DNA of 24,173 nt from UM-FILTER-47-13 sp964445195 (GTDB lineage Bacteria; Pseudomonadota; Alphaproteobacteria; Micavibrionales; Micavibrionaceae), in the NCBI GenBank assembly GCA_964445195.1, contig CAYUKA010000033.1, forward strand, positions 1 through 24,173, in the 5' to 3' direction. Below the pieces are notes generated by a model. The model did no database searches, was not told where the DNA came from, and worked only from the letters and a program-made list of their open reading frames with translations. Position 1 is the stretch's first letter. The number at the start of each line of letters is the position of its first letter. A program made the translations under genes and the position numbers. Positions 1 through 8,079 of the stretch are shown one piece after another.

Positions 1-308
1 TGAACCTCTACCGGGCCAAACACTTGAGAATAATGTTTCATATAACAGTTATTGACCTCGACATCGCTTTGCGTGAAAAAGCGGAAAATCTGGGTCATCA
101 GGTTCTTTTCCGCCGGGGTCAGGTTTTTCTTCCAGTCGCGGACGTCCTCGGCCATCGGCACTTCTTCCGGCAGCCAGTGCACGCGCTGTTGCGTCAGCCA
201 GGCTTCGTAACACCACGGATACAGGAACGGTTTGTACACATGGCGCTCCTTAAGCAGCGGCGAGTCGGACTTGTCGATATCATGAACGATTGATGCGGCT
301 TCGGCCAT
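1..308 (-). CDS. nrdB: Class I ribonucleotide reductase beta subunit, N-terminal part (cut by window edge)
   Basis: This is the first ~102 residues of the small radical-generating subunit of ribonucleoside-diphosphate reductase, which with NrdA makes deoxynucleotides in the cytosol. The protein opens MAEAASIVHDIDKSD and contains KPFLYPWCYEAW and FFTQSDVEVNNCYMKHY, typical of alphaproteobacterial NrdB. Asp82 in that last block aligns with the first di-iron ligand of the family; the remaining ligands and the radical tyrosine lie beyond the left edge. The start is well supported by AGGAG at 315-319, six bases upstream. No ATP-cone precedes the catalytic fold. nrdA is on the same strand but starts about 6 kb upstream and has its own terminator, so nrdB probably uses its own promoter. 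The family call is confident; completeness cannot be judged. Confidence 0.93.
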   Translation of the reverse strand, partial: MAEAASIVHDIDKSDSPLLKERHVYKPFLYPWCYEAWLTQQRVHWLPEEVPMAEDVRDWKKNLTPAEKNLMTQIFRFFTQSDVEVNNCYMKHYSQVFGPVEV

Positions 309-361
309 AAGGATACTCCTGCGGTTGATCTGTGTTTATCGGGTTCGGATACTGTGGGAAT

Positions 362-390
362 TATTTATGCTATCCGGCGCGCAGGGTCAA
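362..390 (-). promoter_or_regulatory. Candidate promoter of nrdB
   Basis: Read on the minus strand there is a -35-like TTGACC (390-385), a 17-base spacer and a weaker -10-like TAAATA (367-362), placed about 55 bases upstream of the nrdB start. The -35 matches five of six consensus bases, the -10 only three. It is plausible because nrdB is isolated from nrdA by a terminator and by genes on the other strand. Confidence 0.4.
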
Positions 391-423
391 TATCTGCCGC
401 ATCTGCCGCGCCGCAGAAATTTA

Positions 424-453
424 TTGACAGAATACAGCTGCGCTCTTTATTTT
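424..453 (+). promoter_or_regulatory. Candidate sigma-70 promoter of the glycosyltransferase-P450 pair
   Basis: A perfect TTGACA (424-429) is followed after 18 bases by TATTTT (448-453, four of six). It lies 30 bases upstream of the glycosyltransferase start, whose ribosome site AAGGGA is at 470-475. No other promoter-like sequence is obvious in the 309-482 gap. Confidence 0.5.
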
Positions 454-482
454 CATAGTCCTTAGCCAGAAGGGAAACCATT

Positions 483-1400
483 ATGACCGCAAGCGCCCGC
501 CGCGCCTGGCCGGATACGCCGGAGGAAAGCGGTATCACCGTCATGATGCCCTGCTATAATGCGGGGCCGGACCTGATCGATGCGGTGCAGTCGGTGCTGG
601 CGCAGGATTTTAATGACGCCCCTTACGAAATCCTGGTTGTCGATGACGGCTCGGCCGACCCGGCCACCCGCGAAGCGCTGGACAGGCTGGACGATTTTGA
701 CGGCCCGGTCCGGGTCATCCGCCACGAAACCAATCAAGGCCCGTCCGCCGCCCGCAATACGGCGATCCGGGCCGCCCGGTACAAATACATCGTCAATGTC
801 GACGCCGATGATCTTCTGGTCGCCGGCAAGGGCGATCAGGGCTATCTGCACCAGGTGTTCCGGCGCATGGAAGCCAATCCGGATCTTGATCTGTGCTTTG
901 CCCGCATGAGCCTGTTCGGCGCGGTGGAAGGCGAGTTTTACAGCGCGCCTTACAGCGAGCCGCTGATGCTGATGACCAACCTGCTTTACTGTTTCACCGC
1001 CTTTCGCCGCGCCGATGCGCTGGCTGTCGGCGGCTATGACGAAAACATGTGCGGCTGCGAGGATTACGATTTCTGGCTGCGCCTTCTGAACCATCACCAC
1101 AAGCAGGGCCGCAGCGCCAGTGTCGAACGGATCGAAGAACCGCTTTACCTGTATCGCCAGCACGATCACGGCCGCAATGTCGACACCTCACACGGGCTGA
1201 GCTACCGTGACATGATGGCCATCGTGACGAAGAACAGCCCGGAGATTTACCGGGCCTACTACCCGGGTGTCGCCCCTGATGATTTGCCCGGCCATCTTGA
1301 AAAGCGCCTGAAAATGCTGATTAAACGCCACCCTTATCAGGGATCGCCGGGGGCTGAAAAATGGTACGGTGATTATCTGAACCGCCTGGGGCTGGGATAA
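483..1400 (+). CDS. Family 2 (GT-A fold) glycosyltransferase
   Basis: A 305-residue inverting glycosyltransferase that should transfer a sugar from a nucleotide donor. The N-terminus shows the GT2 signature: ITVMMPCYNAGPDL (18-31), the nucleotide-binding VVDDGS (52-57), NQGPSAARN (84-92) and the metal-binding DAD at 107-109 in NVDADDLL. E193-D194 in CGCEDYDFWLRL matches the usual ED catalytic-base region. No membrane segment is seen, so it is probably cytosolic or peripheral. The start is fixed by AAGGGA seven bases upstream. The downstream P450 starts four bases after the stop, so the two are almost certainly co-transcribed and translationally coupled. The acceptor is unknown; a joint role with the P450 in glycosylating a hydroxylated lipid or secondary metabolite is inference only. 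Confidence 0.88.
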   Translation: MTASARRAWPDTPEESGITVMMPCYNAGPDLIDAVQSVLAQDFNDAPYEILVVDDGSADPATREALDRLDDFDGPVRVIRHETNQGPSAARNTAIRAARYKYIVNVDADDLLVAGKGDQGYLHQVFRRMEANPDLDLCFARMSLFGAVEGEFYSAPYSEPLMLMTNLLYCFTAFRRADALAVGGYDENMCGCEDYDFWLRLLNHHHKQGRSASVERIEEPLYLYRQHDHGRNVDTSHGLSYRDMMAIVTKNSPEIYRAYYPGVAPDDLPGHLEKRLKMLIKRHPYQGSPGAEKWYGDYLNRLGLG

Positions 1401-1404
1401 GGCG

Positions 1405-2817
1405 ATGAGCGATCCCGGCGCCCTGACCACAACACCCCATATTGTGGCACTTGACTCGCCGCGCGCGCTGCTGCGCTTTTTCGCCGGGCTGCATGATAAC
1501 CCGCAACAAACCCTGCGTGCCCTGACCACCGGCGGCGGCCACCCTTATACAAGGCTTGAATATGGGACGGGCCGCGCCCACCTGGTGGCCGACCCGGCGC
1601 TGGCGGCGGCGCTGCTGCGCGATAACCGGCTGTTCCAGAAGCCGGACTCTTTCCGTGCTGTTCTGAACTTTTTCGGCGGCGAGGGCATTTTCGCCAGCGC
1701 TTTCGATCGCTGGAAAGGCCAGCGCAGTGTTATCAGCCCGTACTTTAATGCTGAATCAGTGCATGACCGTTTTGAAGAAAGCTGCGCCCTGATCGATGAA
1801 ACACTGCTGGACCTCAAAGAGGGCCGCGACGTTATCCCGTATGATTTCTGCCGCCTGTTCTCGCTGCGGATTTTCTGCCGCACCGTACTCGGCGATGATC
1901 CCGGGCCGGACAAATGCCGCGCCATCAGCCAGGCGATGGACGCCGCGAACGAACGCATGAGCGCCGTACTGACCGATGCACGTTACCATCTCGACGGCAC
2001 ATTACCGCCGCCGGCTCCGGACCTGCCGCGCGCGGTCCTGCCGCTTCTGCGCTATATCGGCACACTGGCCGAGGCCCGGCTGGCGCTGGACGATGAACAG
2101 CAGCCCGCCGATATTCTTGGCACGATTATCGGCAGGCTGCGCGCCGAAACAACGGATGAAGGTGCAGTCCGCAAACAGCTGCGCGAGGAGATCTATCATT
2201 TAATGTTGGGCGGCCACGAGACCACGGGCACCGCTGTTGCCTGGGCGCTGTATAATCTGGCGCACCAGCCGGCGATGCAGGACTGCCTGCGTGCCGAAAT
2301 CGACCGCTGTGCCCCCGGCGGCCGGGCGGCCGGGCCGGAAGTTTTTAAAGATATGCCTTATCTGAAACAGGTCAAACAGGAAACGCTGCGCCGCCACCCC
2401 TCGCCCTTTATCTCTTTCCCGCGTGAAGCCGTGGCGGACGCCCCGCCCGAAGCCTATGACGGGCTTGATATCCGCAGCGGCGATAAGCTGTTTATCCTGA
2501 TTGACGCGATCCACCGCGACCCGCGCTGGTATGAAACGCCGGCTGATTTCAACCCGGATCATTTTAACGCCGCCGCTGTAAAAGACCGGCCCAAGGCCGC
2601 CTTCATCCCGTTCCTGGCCGGGCCGCATGTCTGCCCCGGCCGGTTGATGTTCTCACAGGTGGCGGATAGCGCGTTAACGGCCATTTTCGAGCGTTATGCC
2701 GTCGCTCCGGCGGCGGATCACCCGGCCTTTCCCGCCGCGACACGGTCAATCTCCGGCGCGCCGGAGCCGGTGCCGCTTACGCTGACGGCGCGGACCCCGG
2801 CCTGGATACGGCCGTAG
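1405..2817 (+). CDS. Cytochrome P450
   Basis: A 470-residue haem-thiolate monooxygenase, the usual length for a soluble bacterial P450. Visible landmarks in order are a C-helix WKGQR (near 110), the I-helix oxygen-activation motif GGHETT (269-274), the K-helix ExxR (E326-R329, in QETLRRHP), the PERF-like region around FNPDHFN, and the haem loop FLAGPHVCPG with the proximal ligand Cys410. His replaces the usual Arg in the haem loop (FxxGxHxCxG), a variant found in many functional P450s. No N-terminal anchor is present. Substrate is unknown and no ferredoxin or reductase gene is in the window, so electron partners must come from elsewhere. The last 41 bases overlap the end of the convergent GNAT-like gene. 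Confidence 0.95.
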   Translation: MSDPGALTTTPHIVALDSPRALLRFFAGLHDNPQQTLRALTTGGGHPYTRLEYGTGRAHLVADPALAAALLRDNRLFQKPDSFRAVLNFFGGEGIFASAFDRWKGQRSVISPYFNAESVHDRFEESCALIDETLLDLKEGRDVIPYDFCRLFSLRIFCRTVLGDDPGPDKCRAISQAMDAANERMSAVLTDARYHLDGTLPPPAPDLPRAVLPLLRYIGTLAEARLALDDEQQPADILGTIIGRLRAETTDEGAVRKQLREEIYHLMLGGHETTGTAVAWALYNLAHQPAMQDCLRAEIDRCAPGGRAAGPEVFKDMPYLKQVKQETLRRHPSPFISFPREAVADAPPEAYDGLDIRSGDKLFILIDAIHRDPRWYETPADFNPDHFNAAAVKDRPKAAFIPFLAGPHVCPGRLMFSQVADSALTAIFERYAVAPAADHPAFPAATRSISGAPEPVPLTLTARTPAWIRP

Positions 2818-3367
2818 CCGCCGGGCCGGGCAGATCATATTTCAGCAGCGTCACATCATTGCCGTAGACCGGGCCTTTGCCGGTCCCATACACCGTGAAA
2901 CCCACACGTTTCAGGCTCTCGATGATCCGCACATTGTCAATCGCCGTGCGGGTGACAACACAGGAAAACCCGTCCTGCGCCGCCGCGCTCATCGCCGCAT
3001 CGTAAAGCCGGGTCAGCGCATCGTCTTTCAGGACCCCCGGATCAACCATAAAAGCCTGTATCAACACCGTCCGGCCCGGCACCGGCGCTTCACCGTCAAA
3101 CGGATCGCTAAGCAGGCATTGGGCGACAATCCGGTCCCGCTCGTCGGCCAGCGCGATTATCGATCGCCCCGCCGCAAGATGTTGTTCCAGTTTTTCGCGC
3201 GGTAGCCTGGTCAGGATATGCCGGCGCGCGCCACCGGCGCGTTGCAGTTTTTGGTGCACCAGGTCCTGCAGAGCCAGAAATTCATCAAGCCGCGATTCAT
3301 CAAGCCGCAGCGCCGTAAACTGGCGCGGCGCACGGTCGGCCCGGCGGTGGATCTGGTTCAGTGACAT
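2777..3367 (-). CDS. GNAT-like N-acyltransferase
   Basis: A 196-residue protein with features of a GNAT acetyltransferase. A hydrophobic strand (RTVLIQAFMVDPGV) is followed by a helix (DDALTRLYDAAMSAAAQDG), then a strand and helix ending in IIESLKRVGFTVYG, the usual GNAT C-terminal arrangement, and a final LLKYDL strand. The acetyl-CoA pyrophosphate loop (Q/R-x-x-G-x-G/A) is not canonical, so the donor and activity are uncertain. It is convergent with and overlaps the P450 3' end by 41 bases. Its terminal Ala/Pro/Ser-rich residues are encoded by the overlap and look dispensable. It is monocistronic. Fold assignment is moderate confidence and substrate is unknown. Confidence 0.6.
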   Translation of the reverse strand: MSLNQIHRRADRAPRQFTALRLDESRLDEFLALQDLVHQKLQRAGGARRHILTRLPREKLEQHLAAGRSIIALADERDRIVAQCLLSDPFDGEAPVPGRTVLIQAFMVDPGVLKDDALTRLYDAAMSAAAQDGFSCVVTRTAIDNVRIIESLKRVGFTVYGTGKGPVYGNDVTLLKYDLPGPAATAVSRPGSAPSA

Positions 3368-3585
3368 GAAATAGTCATAATATCAAACCGGACATAGCGG
3401 CAAGCTATTTAAAAAAACCCGCAGGCAGACAGGAAAACGAGAGACACTATCCCGACATGCTTCAAGGACAGACCCGACTACATAATCAGTAGAAGATATG
3501 GTTTTATTATAGACGAGAGGCACTTAAATCTGGTTTAAGCCTGATGGGCTTGTCATTTATGCCTTGTAAATGAAAGACAGCACCG
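3368..3585. other. Intergenic region, no gene seen
   Basis: This divergent gap holds no convincing reading frame. It has an imperfect hairpin at 3518-3542 (AGGC/GCCT plus TTAAA/TTTAA arms around TCTGG) with no following T-run, and AT-rich stretches that could hold promoters for the flanking divergent genes. No confident -35/-10 pair was found. Confidence 0.5.
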
Positions 3586-4501
3586 ATGTGGCTTGTTTAT
3601 GCGACGCTCAGCATGTTTTTTATGGCGCTGGTCAACTATGTTGACGAGCACCTGACCCATTCCAGCAGCACCAAAAGCCAAAAGCCATATCAACATTCAT
3701 GAACGGATCGGCGGCGTGCTGATCATATCAACGCTGCTGTGCCCGATTAGCATGGCCATTCTTTATCTGCTGCCAATATCGCTGACCATCCCGGCCCAAA
3801 ACATAATGCTGGCCTGTTTGTCAGCAGTTCCGATGGTAACTGTCTGGGCAGGCTATTTTTATTTGTTGCAGCTCTTCTCAACACACCACGTAGTGGCGTT
3901 GTTCGGCTTATCCAGCCTGTGGCTGCTGTGCTTTGAATTGCTTGGCGGCGATGCCGTATCGGCGAAAGAGCTGGCGGGCATCGGCATCCTGATACTAGGT
4001 GCCTATATAATCGACCGCGGCACGTTTAAATGGGGAATCCCGTCACGGCTGCTACTGTTCATGTTACCGGTTAGCGCGGCATGGGCGGTCACGCTCTATA
4101 TGGTGAAGCTCGCTATTCCCCCCGGCGACACGGGTGCGACCGCGGTTTATTTCTGGCAATTGCTCGGCATTGTAATCATTGGGCTTGACCTTTTCGCGCT
4201 TGTGCGGCCCTACAGGCGAGGATTCATCATGCGCATCAGGACTGAAAGACGCCGGTTTATTTTACCGAGCTTTTTCAACGAAGGAGCCGCACAACTCTCG
4301 AATCTGTGCACGGTTCTGGCTGTCGCCGCCGCGCCGCTTGCCACTTATGTCAGCGCTGTCGGCGGTATCCAGAGTATTTTCCTGATCCTGCTATTCTGGT
4401 TCTTCCCGCTCGACCACAGGAATGCGACATTACCGGCGCAATGGCTTGGCGTTATGTTCATCGCTGCCGGCATTGCATTGCTGGAACTACCGGAATCTTA
4501 A
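3586..4501 (+). pseudogene. DMT/EamA-type membrane transporter, frameshifted by a 7-bp tandem duplication
   Basis: The 3' part (from 3689) encodes a polytopic membrane protein with many hydrophobic segments and the layout of a drug/metabolite-transporter (EamA-like) family member, ending in a hydrophobic segment and LLELPES. The natural N-terminus is in another frame: ATG at 3586 gives MWLVYATLSMFFMALVNYVD, a first membrane helix, but stops at 3702 after 38 residues. The cause is visible. CCAAAAG is duplicated at 3671-3677 and 3678-3684. Removing one copy joins ...SSSTKS directly to HINIHERIGG and yields a continuous 302-residue protein. A GTG at 3716 could start a version lacking the first helix, but it would sit inside the conserved frame. 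This is most likely a disrupted gene; slippage-based phase variation or a sequencing error are alternatives. Its substrate is unknown. Confidence 0.75.
3671..3684 (+). repeat. Tandem CCAAAAG duplication causing a frameshift
   Basis: Two adjacent copies of the heptamer CCAAAAG, followed by a further CC. Seven is not a multiple of three, so the extra copy shifts the transporter frame. Deleting one copy restores an open frame of 303 codons including the stop. Confidence 0.85.
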
Positions 4502-4503
4502 CC

Positions 4504-4530
4504 CAAAAAAAAGGCGCCGCAGCGGCGCCT
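4504..4530 (-). terminator. Rho-independent terminator of nrdA
   Basis: A perfect 8-bp stem (AGGCGCCG at 4512-4519, CGGCGCCT at 4523-4530) with a 3-base loop is followed, on the minus strand, by eight T (4511-4504). It lies about 27 bases beyond the nrdA stop. It also abuts the stop of the plus-strand transporter, for which it would be a poorer terminator because the plus-strand T-run is some seven bases away. Confidence 0.9.
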
Positions 4531-4557
4531 CTCCCGAAATTTTTTACTATGCCGCCC

Positions 4558-6405
4558 TTACTGACAAGCAAGGCATTCCTCATATTCAGACTGGGCGCTC
4601 TCCTCAAGCTTGTCGCCAAACTCCGGCTCGCGGTTGCCTTTTGGCTCGCTTTCCATGCTGCGCTTCCAGCTGGCATCGCTTTCGGCGCGCTGGATCGACT
4701 TGGAGCGGCAGTAATACAGGCTTTTGACGCCTTTCTGCCACGCTTCCCAGTGAATCCGGTGCAGATCGGCCTTGTGCACACCGCCGGGCAGGAAGATATT
4801 GAGACTCTGCGCCTGGCAAATATAAGGCGTGCGGTCGCCAGCATGCTCGATCAGCCAGCGCTGGTCGATCTCGAACGCGGTTTTGAACACGTCTTTCTCA
4901 TCCTGCGACAGGAAGTCCAGATGCTGGACCGAGCCTTCATTGGTGAAGATCGAGCTCCAGATATCATCATTGTTCTGCCCCTTCTCTTCGAGCAGTCTCT
5001 CAAGATAGCGGTTCTTGACCGGGAAAGAGCCGGACAGGGTCTTATGCGTATAGGCGTTGGCCGCGTTCGGCTCGATCCCCGGCGACGCGCCGCCGCAGAT
5101 AATCGAGATCGAGGCGGTCGGCGCAATCGCCATCTTGTTCGAAAACCGTTCCATGATCCCGTAATCGGCAGCATCCGGGCAGGCGCCGCGCTCCTCGGCC
5201 AGCCTGACCGAAGCATCATCGGCCTGGCGCTTGATATGCTGGAACATGCGCCGGTTCCAGACCTTGGCCATCACCGATTCCATCGGGATCATCTTGCGCT
5301 GCAGGAAGGAGTGATAACCCATCACGCCCAGCCCGACGGACCGCTCGCGCATCGCCGAATATTTGGCGCGCTTCATCGAATCCGGGGCCTTGGCGATAAA
5401 GTCGGACAATACGTTATCAAGGAAGCGCATGACATCCTCGATAAAGGTCGGGTGGTCCTGCCATTCATCCCATGTCTCGAGATTGAGCGAGCTTAAGCAG
5501 CACACGGCGGTCCGGTCGTTGCCCAGATGATCGCGGCCGGTCGGCAGCGTGATCTCGGAGCACAGATTGCTCATCTTGACACTCAGCCCGGCCATTTTGT
5601 GGTGATCGGGAATCCGGTCATTCACATGATCCTGGTAAATAATATACGGCTCGCCGGTTTCAATCCGCGCCGTCAGCAGCCGGATCCATAGCTCACGCGC
5701 CGAAACGCGGTCAACGATATGGTTGTCCTTCGGCGATTTCAGCGCCCATTCCTCGTCGCGCTCGACCGCCTCCATAAAGCGGTTGGTCACCAGCACGCCG
5801 TGATGCAGGTTCAGCGCCTTGCGGTTCGGGTCACCGCCGGTCGGGCGGCGGATCTCGATAAATTCCTCGATCTCCGGGTGCCAGATCGGCAGGTAAATCG
5901 CGGCGCTGCCCCGGCGCAGCGAGCCCTGCGAAATCGCCAGCGTCAGACTGTCCATGACCCGGATAAACGGCACGATACCGGATGTCTTGCCGTTCCGGCC
6001 GACCTTTTCACCGATCGAGCGGACATTGCCCCAGTAAGAGCCGATCCCGCCGCCAAGGCTGGCCAGCCAGACATTTTCGTTCCACAGCGAAACGATATCT
6101 TCGAGCGAATCGTTGGTTTCATTAAGGAAACAGGAAATCGGCAGGCCGCGATTGGTGCCGCCATTGGACAAGACCGGCGTCGCCGGCATGAACCACAGCC
6201 TGGAAATGTAATCGTAAAGCCGCTGGGCGTGGGCCGAATCATCGCCGTAATACATCGCCACGCGCGCGAACAGATCCTGGAAATCCTCTTCCGGCAACAA
6301 ATAACGATCTTTCAGCGTTGCCTTGCCGAACGTGGTTAAACGCGCATCGCGGGCGCGGTCGATCTGGACGCGGTTGCCGCGCTCCATCTGGGCAACATCA
6401 AACAT
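4558..6405 (-). CDS. nrdA: Ribonucleoside-diphosphate reductase alpha subunit (short, no ATP-cone)
   Basis: The catalytic subunit reducing ribonucleoside diphosphates in the cytosol with NrdB. At 615 residues it is about 150 shorter than E. coli NrdA, and the missing part is the N-terminal ATP-cone that carries overall activity control. The catalytic barrel is intact: Cys92 in LPISCFLN and Cys302 form the active-site redox pair, Cys282 in NLCSE is the thiyl-radical site with Glu284 nearby, and SLYYCRS contains the tandem tyrosines of the radical pathway. The C-terminal ECLACQ gives the mobile dithiol pair Cys611/Cys614. GGGIGSYWGNVRSIGE and TASISIICGGASPGIEPN are family blocks. AAGGAG about nine bases upstream fixes the start. 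A strong terminator follows directly, and nrdB lies 4.2 kb downstream instead of next door. Confidence 0.96.
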   Translation of the reverse strand: MFDVAQMERGNRVQIDRARDARLTTFGKATLKDRYLLPEEDFQDLFARVAMYYGDDSAHAQRLYDYISRLWFMPATPVLSNGGTNRGLPISCFLNETNDSLEDIVSLWNENVWLASLGGGIGSYWGNVRSIGEKVGRNGKTSGIVPFIRVMDSLTLAISQGSLRRGSAAIYLPIWHPEIEEFIEIRRPTGGDPNRKALNLHHGVLVTNRFMEAVERDEEWALKSPKDNHIVDRVSARELWIRLLTARIETGEPYIIYQDHVNDRIPDHHKMAGLSVKMSNLCSEITLPTGRDHLGNDRTAVCCLSSLNLETWDEWQDHPTFIEDVMRFLDNVLSDFIAKAPDSMKRAKYSAMRERSVGLGVMGYHSFLQRKMIPMESVMAKVWNRRMFQHIKRQADDASVRLAEERGACPDAADYGIMERFSNKMAIAPTASISIICGGASPGIEPNAANAYTHKTLSGSFPVKNRYLERLLEEKGQNNDDIWSSIFTNEGSVQHLDFLSQDEKDVFKTAFEIDQRWLIEHAGDRTPYICQAQSLNIFLPGGVHKADLHRIHWEAWQKGVKSLYYCRSKSIQRAESDASWKRSMESEPKGNREPEFGDKLEESAQSEYEECLACQ

Positions 6406-6862
6406 TCCCTACTCCTTCGAAGTATGGCTGGCGGTTATGATCGTGACGGCTATTGATATAGGATAGATCTGTATTGAAAACACTATCCGTTGCGGTCAGT
6501 TCCTGTCCAACATACTAAATCTCGTAGCCCCGATCAGCAGGATTATATTCATATTAGCCCTGAAAACCATGGTGAAATAGCGTTCAAGCCTCTGAAATTT
6601 ATCGGCAGATTGACCATTGTAAACGCACTTATCCACCGGGCAAAAAAGCAATGCTGTTTCAAAGTTACAGAAAATCTGCACGGGCACCCGCCCCGCCCTG
6701 TTCCGGCATGATCTTCTGAAACCGGCGCGGCGCAAGGCGCGAATCCAGGTTGCCCGTAAACCGCCCGCAGGAATATTGCACCGCGGCAAAAAAGAGCTTG
6801 CATTTTGGGCTGTTTTTTTATTATGTCATACATACGTGATGTGTAAGATCAAGGGTGTTTCC
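6406..6862. other. Divergent nrdA/pyk intergenic region, no gene seen
   Basis: About 450 bases between divergent nrdA and the first pyruvate kinase gene. Weakly open frames here lack ribosome sites and family-like composition. It includes an inverted repeat GGATAG (6461-6466) and CTATCC (6483-6488) about 60 bases upstream of the nrdA start, and a T-rich stretch near 6811-6823 upstream of the pyk start. TTGCAT at 6798-6803 is a possible -35, but no good -10 follows. The stretch is long enough to hide an sRNA, for which I see no direct evidence. Confidence 0.4.
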
Positions 6863-8053
6863 ATGAGCAAAACTGCCTGGCAGCAGACCGCCGGTCCGGC
6901 CACGACTGATAAAGCCGAACGGCACACCAGGATTATCGCGACATTGGGACCGCTGAACGGCCGCTATAAAAGCACCGAGGAAATGGTCGGGGCGTTTTAC
7001 GATCAGGGCGCCGATTTTTTCCGGCTGAACTTCTCCCACGGTTCGCACGCCGATTATCAGGAACGGATTGAGGCGATTCGCGCGGTCGAGCGGCAGCGCG
7101 GTGTCCAGATCGGGATTATCGCCGACCTGCAGGGCCCGAAACTGCGCATCGGCGATTTTGCGGATGATAAAATCGCGCTGGAAAGAGGGCAGGAGATTCG
7201 CTTTGATCTCGATCCCGCGCCAGGCGACGGCACGCGCATAAATTTCCCCCACCCGGAGATCATCGCCGCACTGGAAGAAGGCGCGCAGATTTTTATGGAT
7301 GACGGGCATGTCGGCTTGAAAGTGACCGAAAAAGGCGACGGGTTTTTCATCGCCACCGTCAGGTACGGGCAGGCATTATCAAACCGCAAGGGCGTCAACG
7401 TGCCGCATTTGACGATGCCGGTCGATCCGCTAACCCAAAAAGACCTTGAGGATCTTGATTTCGCCCTGGCGCAGCAGGTCGACTGGATCGCGCTCAGCTT
7501 CGTGCAAAGCGCCGCCGACGTGCAGGCCGCCAAGGCGATTATCGGCGACCGGGCCGGGCTGATCGCCAAGATCGAGAAACCGGCCGCCGCGCGGAAAAAC
7601 TTTGATGAGATTCTGGCCGCAGCCGATGCGATCATGCTGGCCCGCGGCGATCTCAGCATCGAGATCCCGCTGGAGCAAGTGCCCTCGGTGCGCAAGATCA
7701 TCACCTATAAATGCCGCCTCGCTGACAAGCCGTGCATTATCGCCACGCAAATGCTGGAAACGATGATTCATAAGCGCCGCCCGACCAGCGCCGAAGCCAG
7801 CGACGTGGCCCAGGCCGTCTGGGACGGCGCCAGCGCCGTGATGCTGTCGGCCGAATCGGCGGTTGGCGATTACCCGGAAGAGGCAATTCATATGATGGAC
7901 CAGATCTGTACGGAGCAGGAACATGGCCCGACCCACAGCCTGGCCATGCGCGCCTTCCGTGAAGCGCCGGAGGATCTGGGCATCCGCCCGCATTTACACC
8001 CGGCGCCGCGCCGCGAACCGGCCGCCGCAGCAAGTCCCGTCACCCAGGTGTAA
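6863..8053 (+). CDS. Pyruvate kinase paralogue lacking the C-terminal domain
   Basis: Catalyses, or descends from an enzyme catalysing, phosphoenolpyruvate plus ADP to pyruvate plus ATP. From ATG 6863 (AAGGG nearby) it is 396 residues. The barrel and B domain are complete: TRIIATLGPLNG, FFRLNFSHGSH, DLQGPKLR, the catalytic lysine K236 in LIAKIEKPAA, ARGDLSIEIP (metal and substrate site) and IATQMLETM. The sequence ends shortly after VMLSAESAVGDYPEEAI with a Pro/Ala/Arg-rich tail, so the ~120-residue C-terminal domain, where effectors bind in many pyruvate kinases, is absent. All visible active-site motifs are retained, so it may be active but unregulated. A complete paralogue lies 1 kb downstream on the same strand. 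An upstream TTG in frame (6776) is unlikely as a start. Confidence 0.85.
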   Translation: MSKTAWQQTAGPATTDKAERHTRIIATLGPLNGRYKSTEEMVGAFYDQGADFFRLNFSHGSHADYQERIEAIRAVERQRGVQIGIIADLQGPKLRIGDFADDKIALERGQEIRFDLDPAPGDGTRINFPHPEIIAALEEGAQIFMDDGHVGLKVTEKGDGFFIATVRYGQALSNRKGVNVPHLTMPVDPLTQKDLEDLDFALAQQVDWIALSFVQSAADVQAAKAIIGDRAGLIAKIEKPAAARKNFDEILAAADAIMLARGDLSIEIPLEQVPSVRKIITYKCRLADKPCIIATQMLETMIHKRRPTSAEASDVAQAVWDGASAVMLSAESAVGDYPEEAIHMMDQICTEQEHGPTHSLAMRAFREAPEDLGIRPHLHPAPRREPAAAASPVTQV

Positions 8054-8079
8054 TCATCCCGGACAGCGTCTTGTTTTAA

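Noticed and set aside
3716..4501. Intact 261-residue transporter starting at GTG 3716
   Set aside because: The coding frame clearly continues upstream of 3716 and rejoins a first membrane helix once one CCAAAAG unit is removed, so this start is probably an artefact of the frameshift.
4306..5496. Long plus-strand open frame of about 396 codons
   Set aside because: It lies antisense to nrdA, whose catalytic motifs are all intact, and its translation has no family-like blocks. It is a shadow of GC-rich codon use.
6406..6540. NrdR boxes upstream of nrdA
   Set aside because: I looked for paired 16-bp palindromes of the ACAC-W-ATATA type and found only partial resemblance (ACACTATCC), not enough to call.
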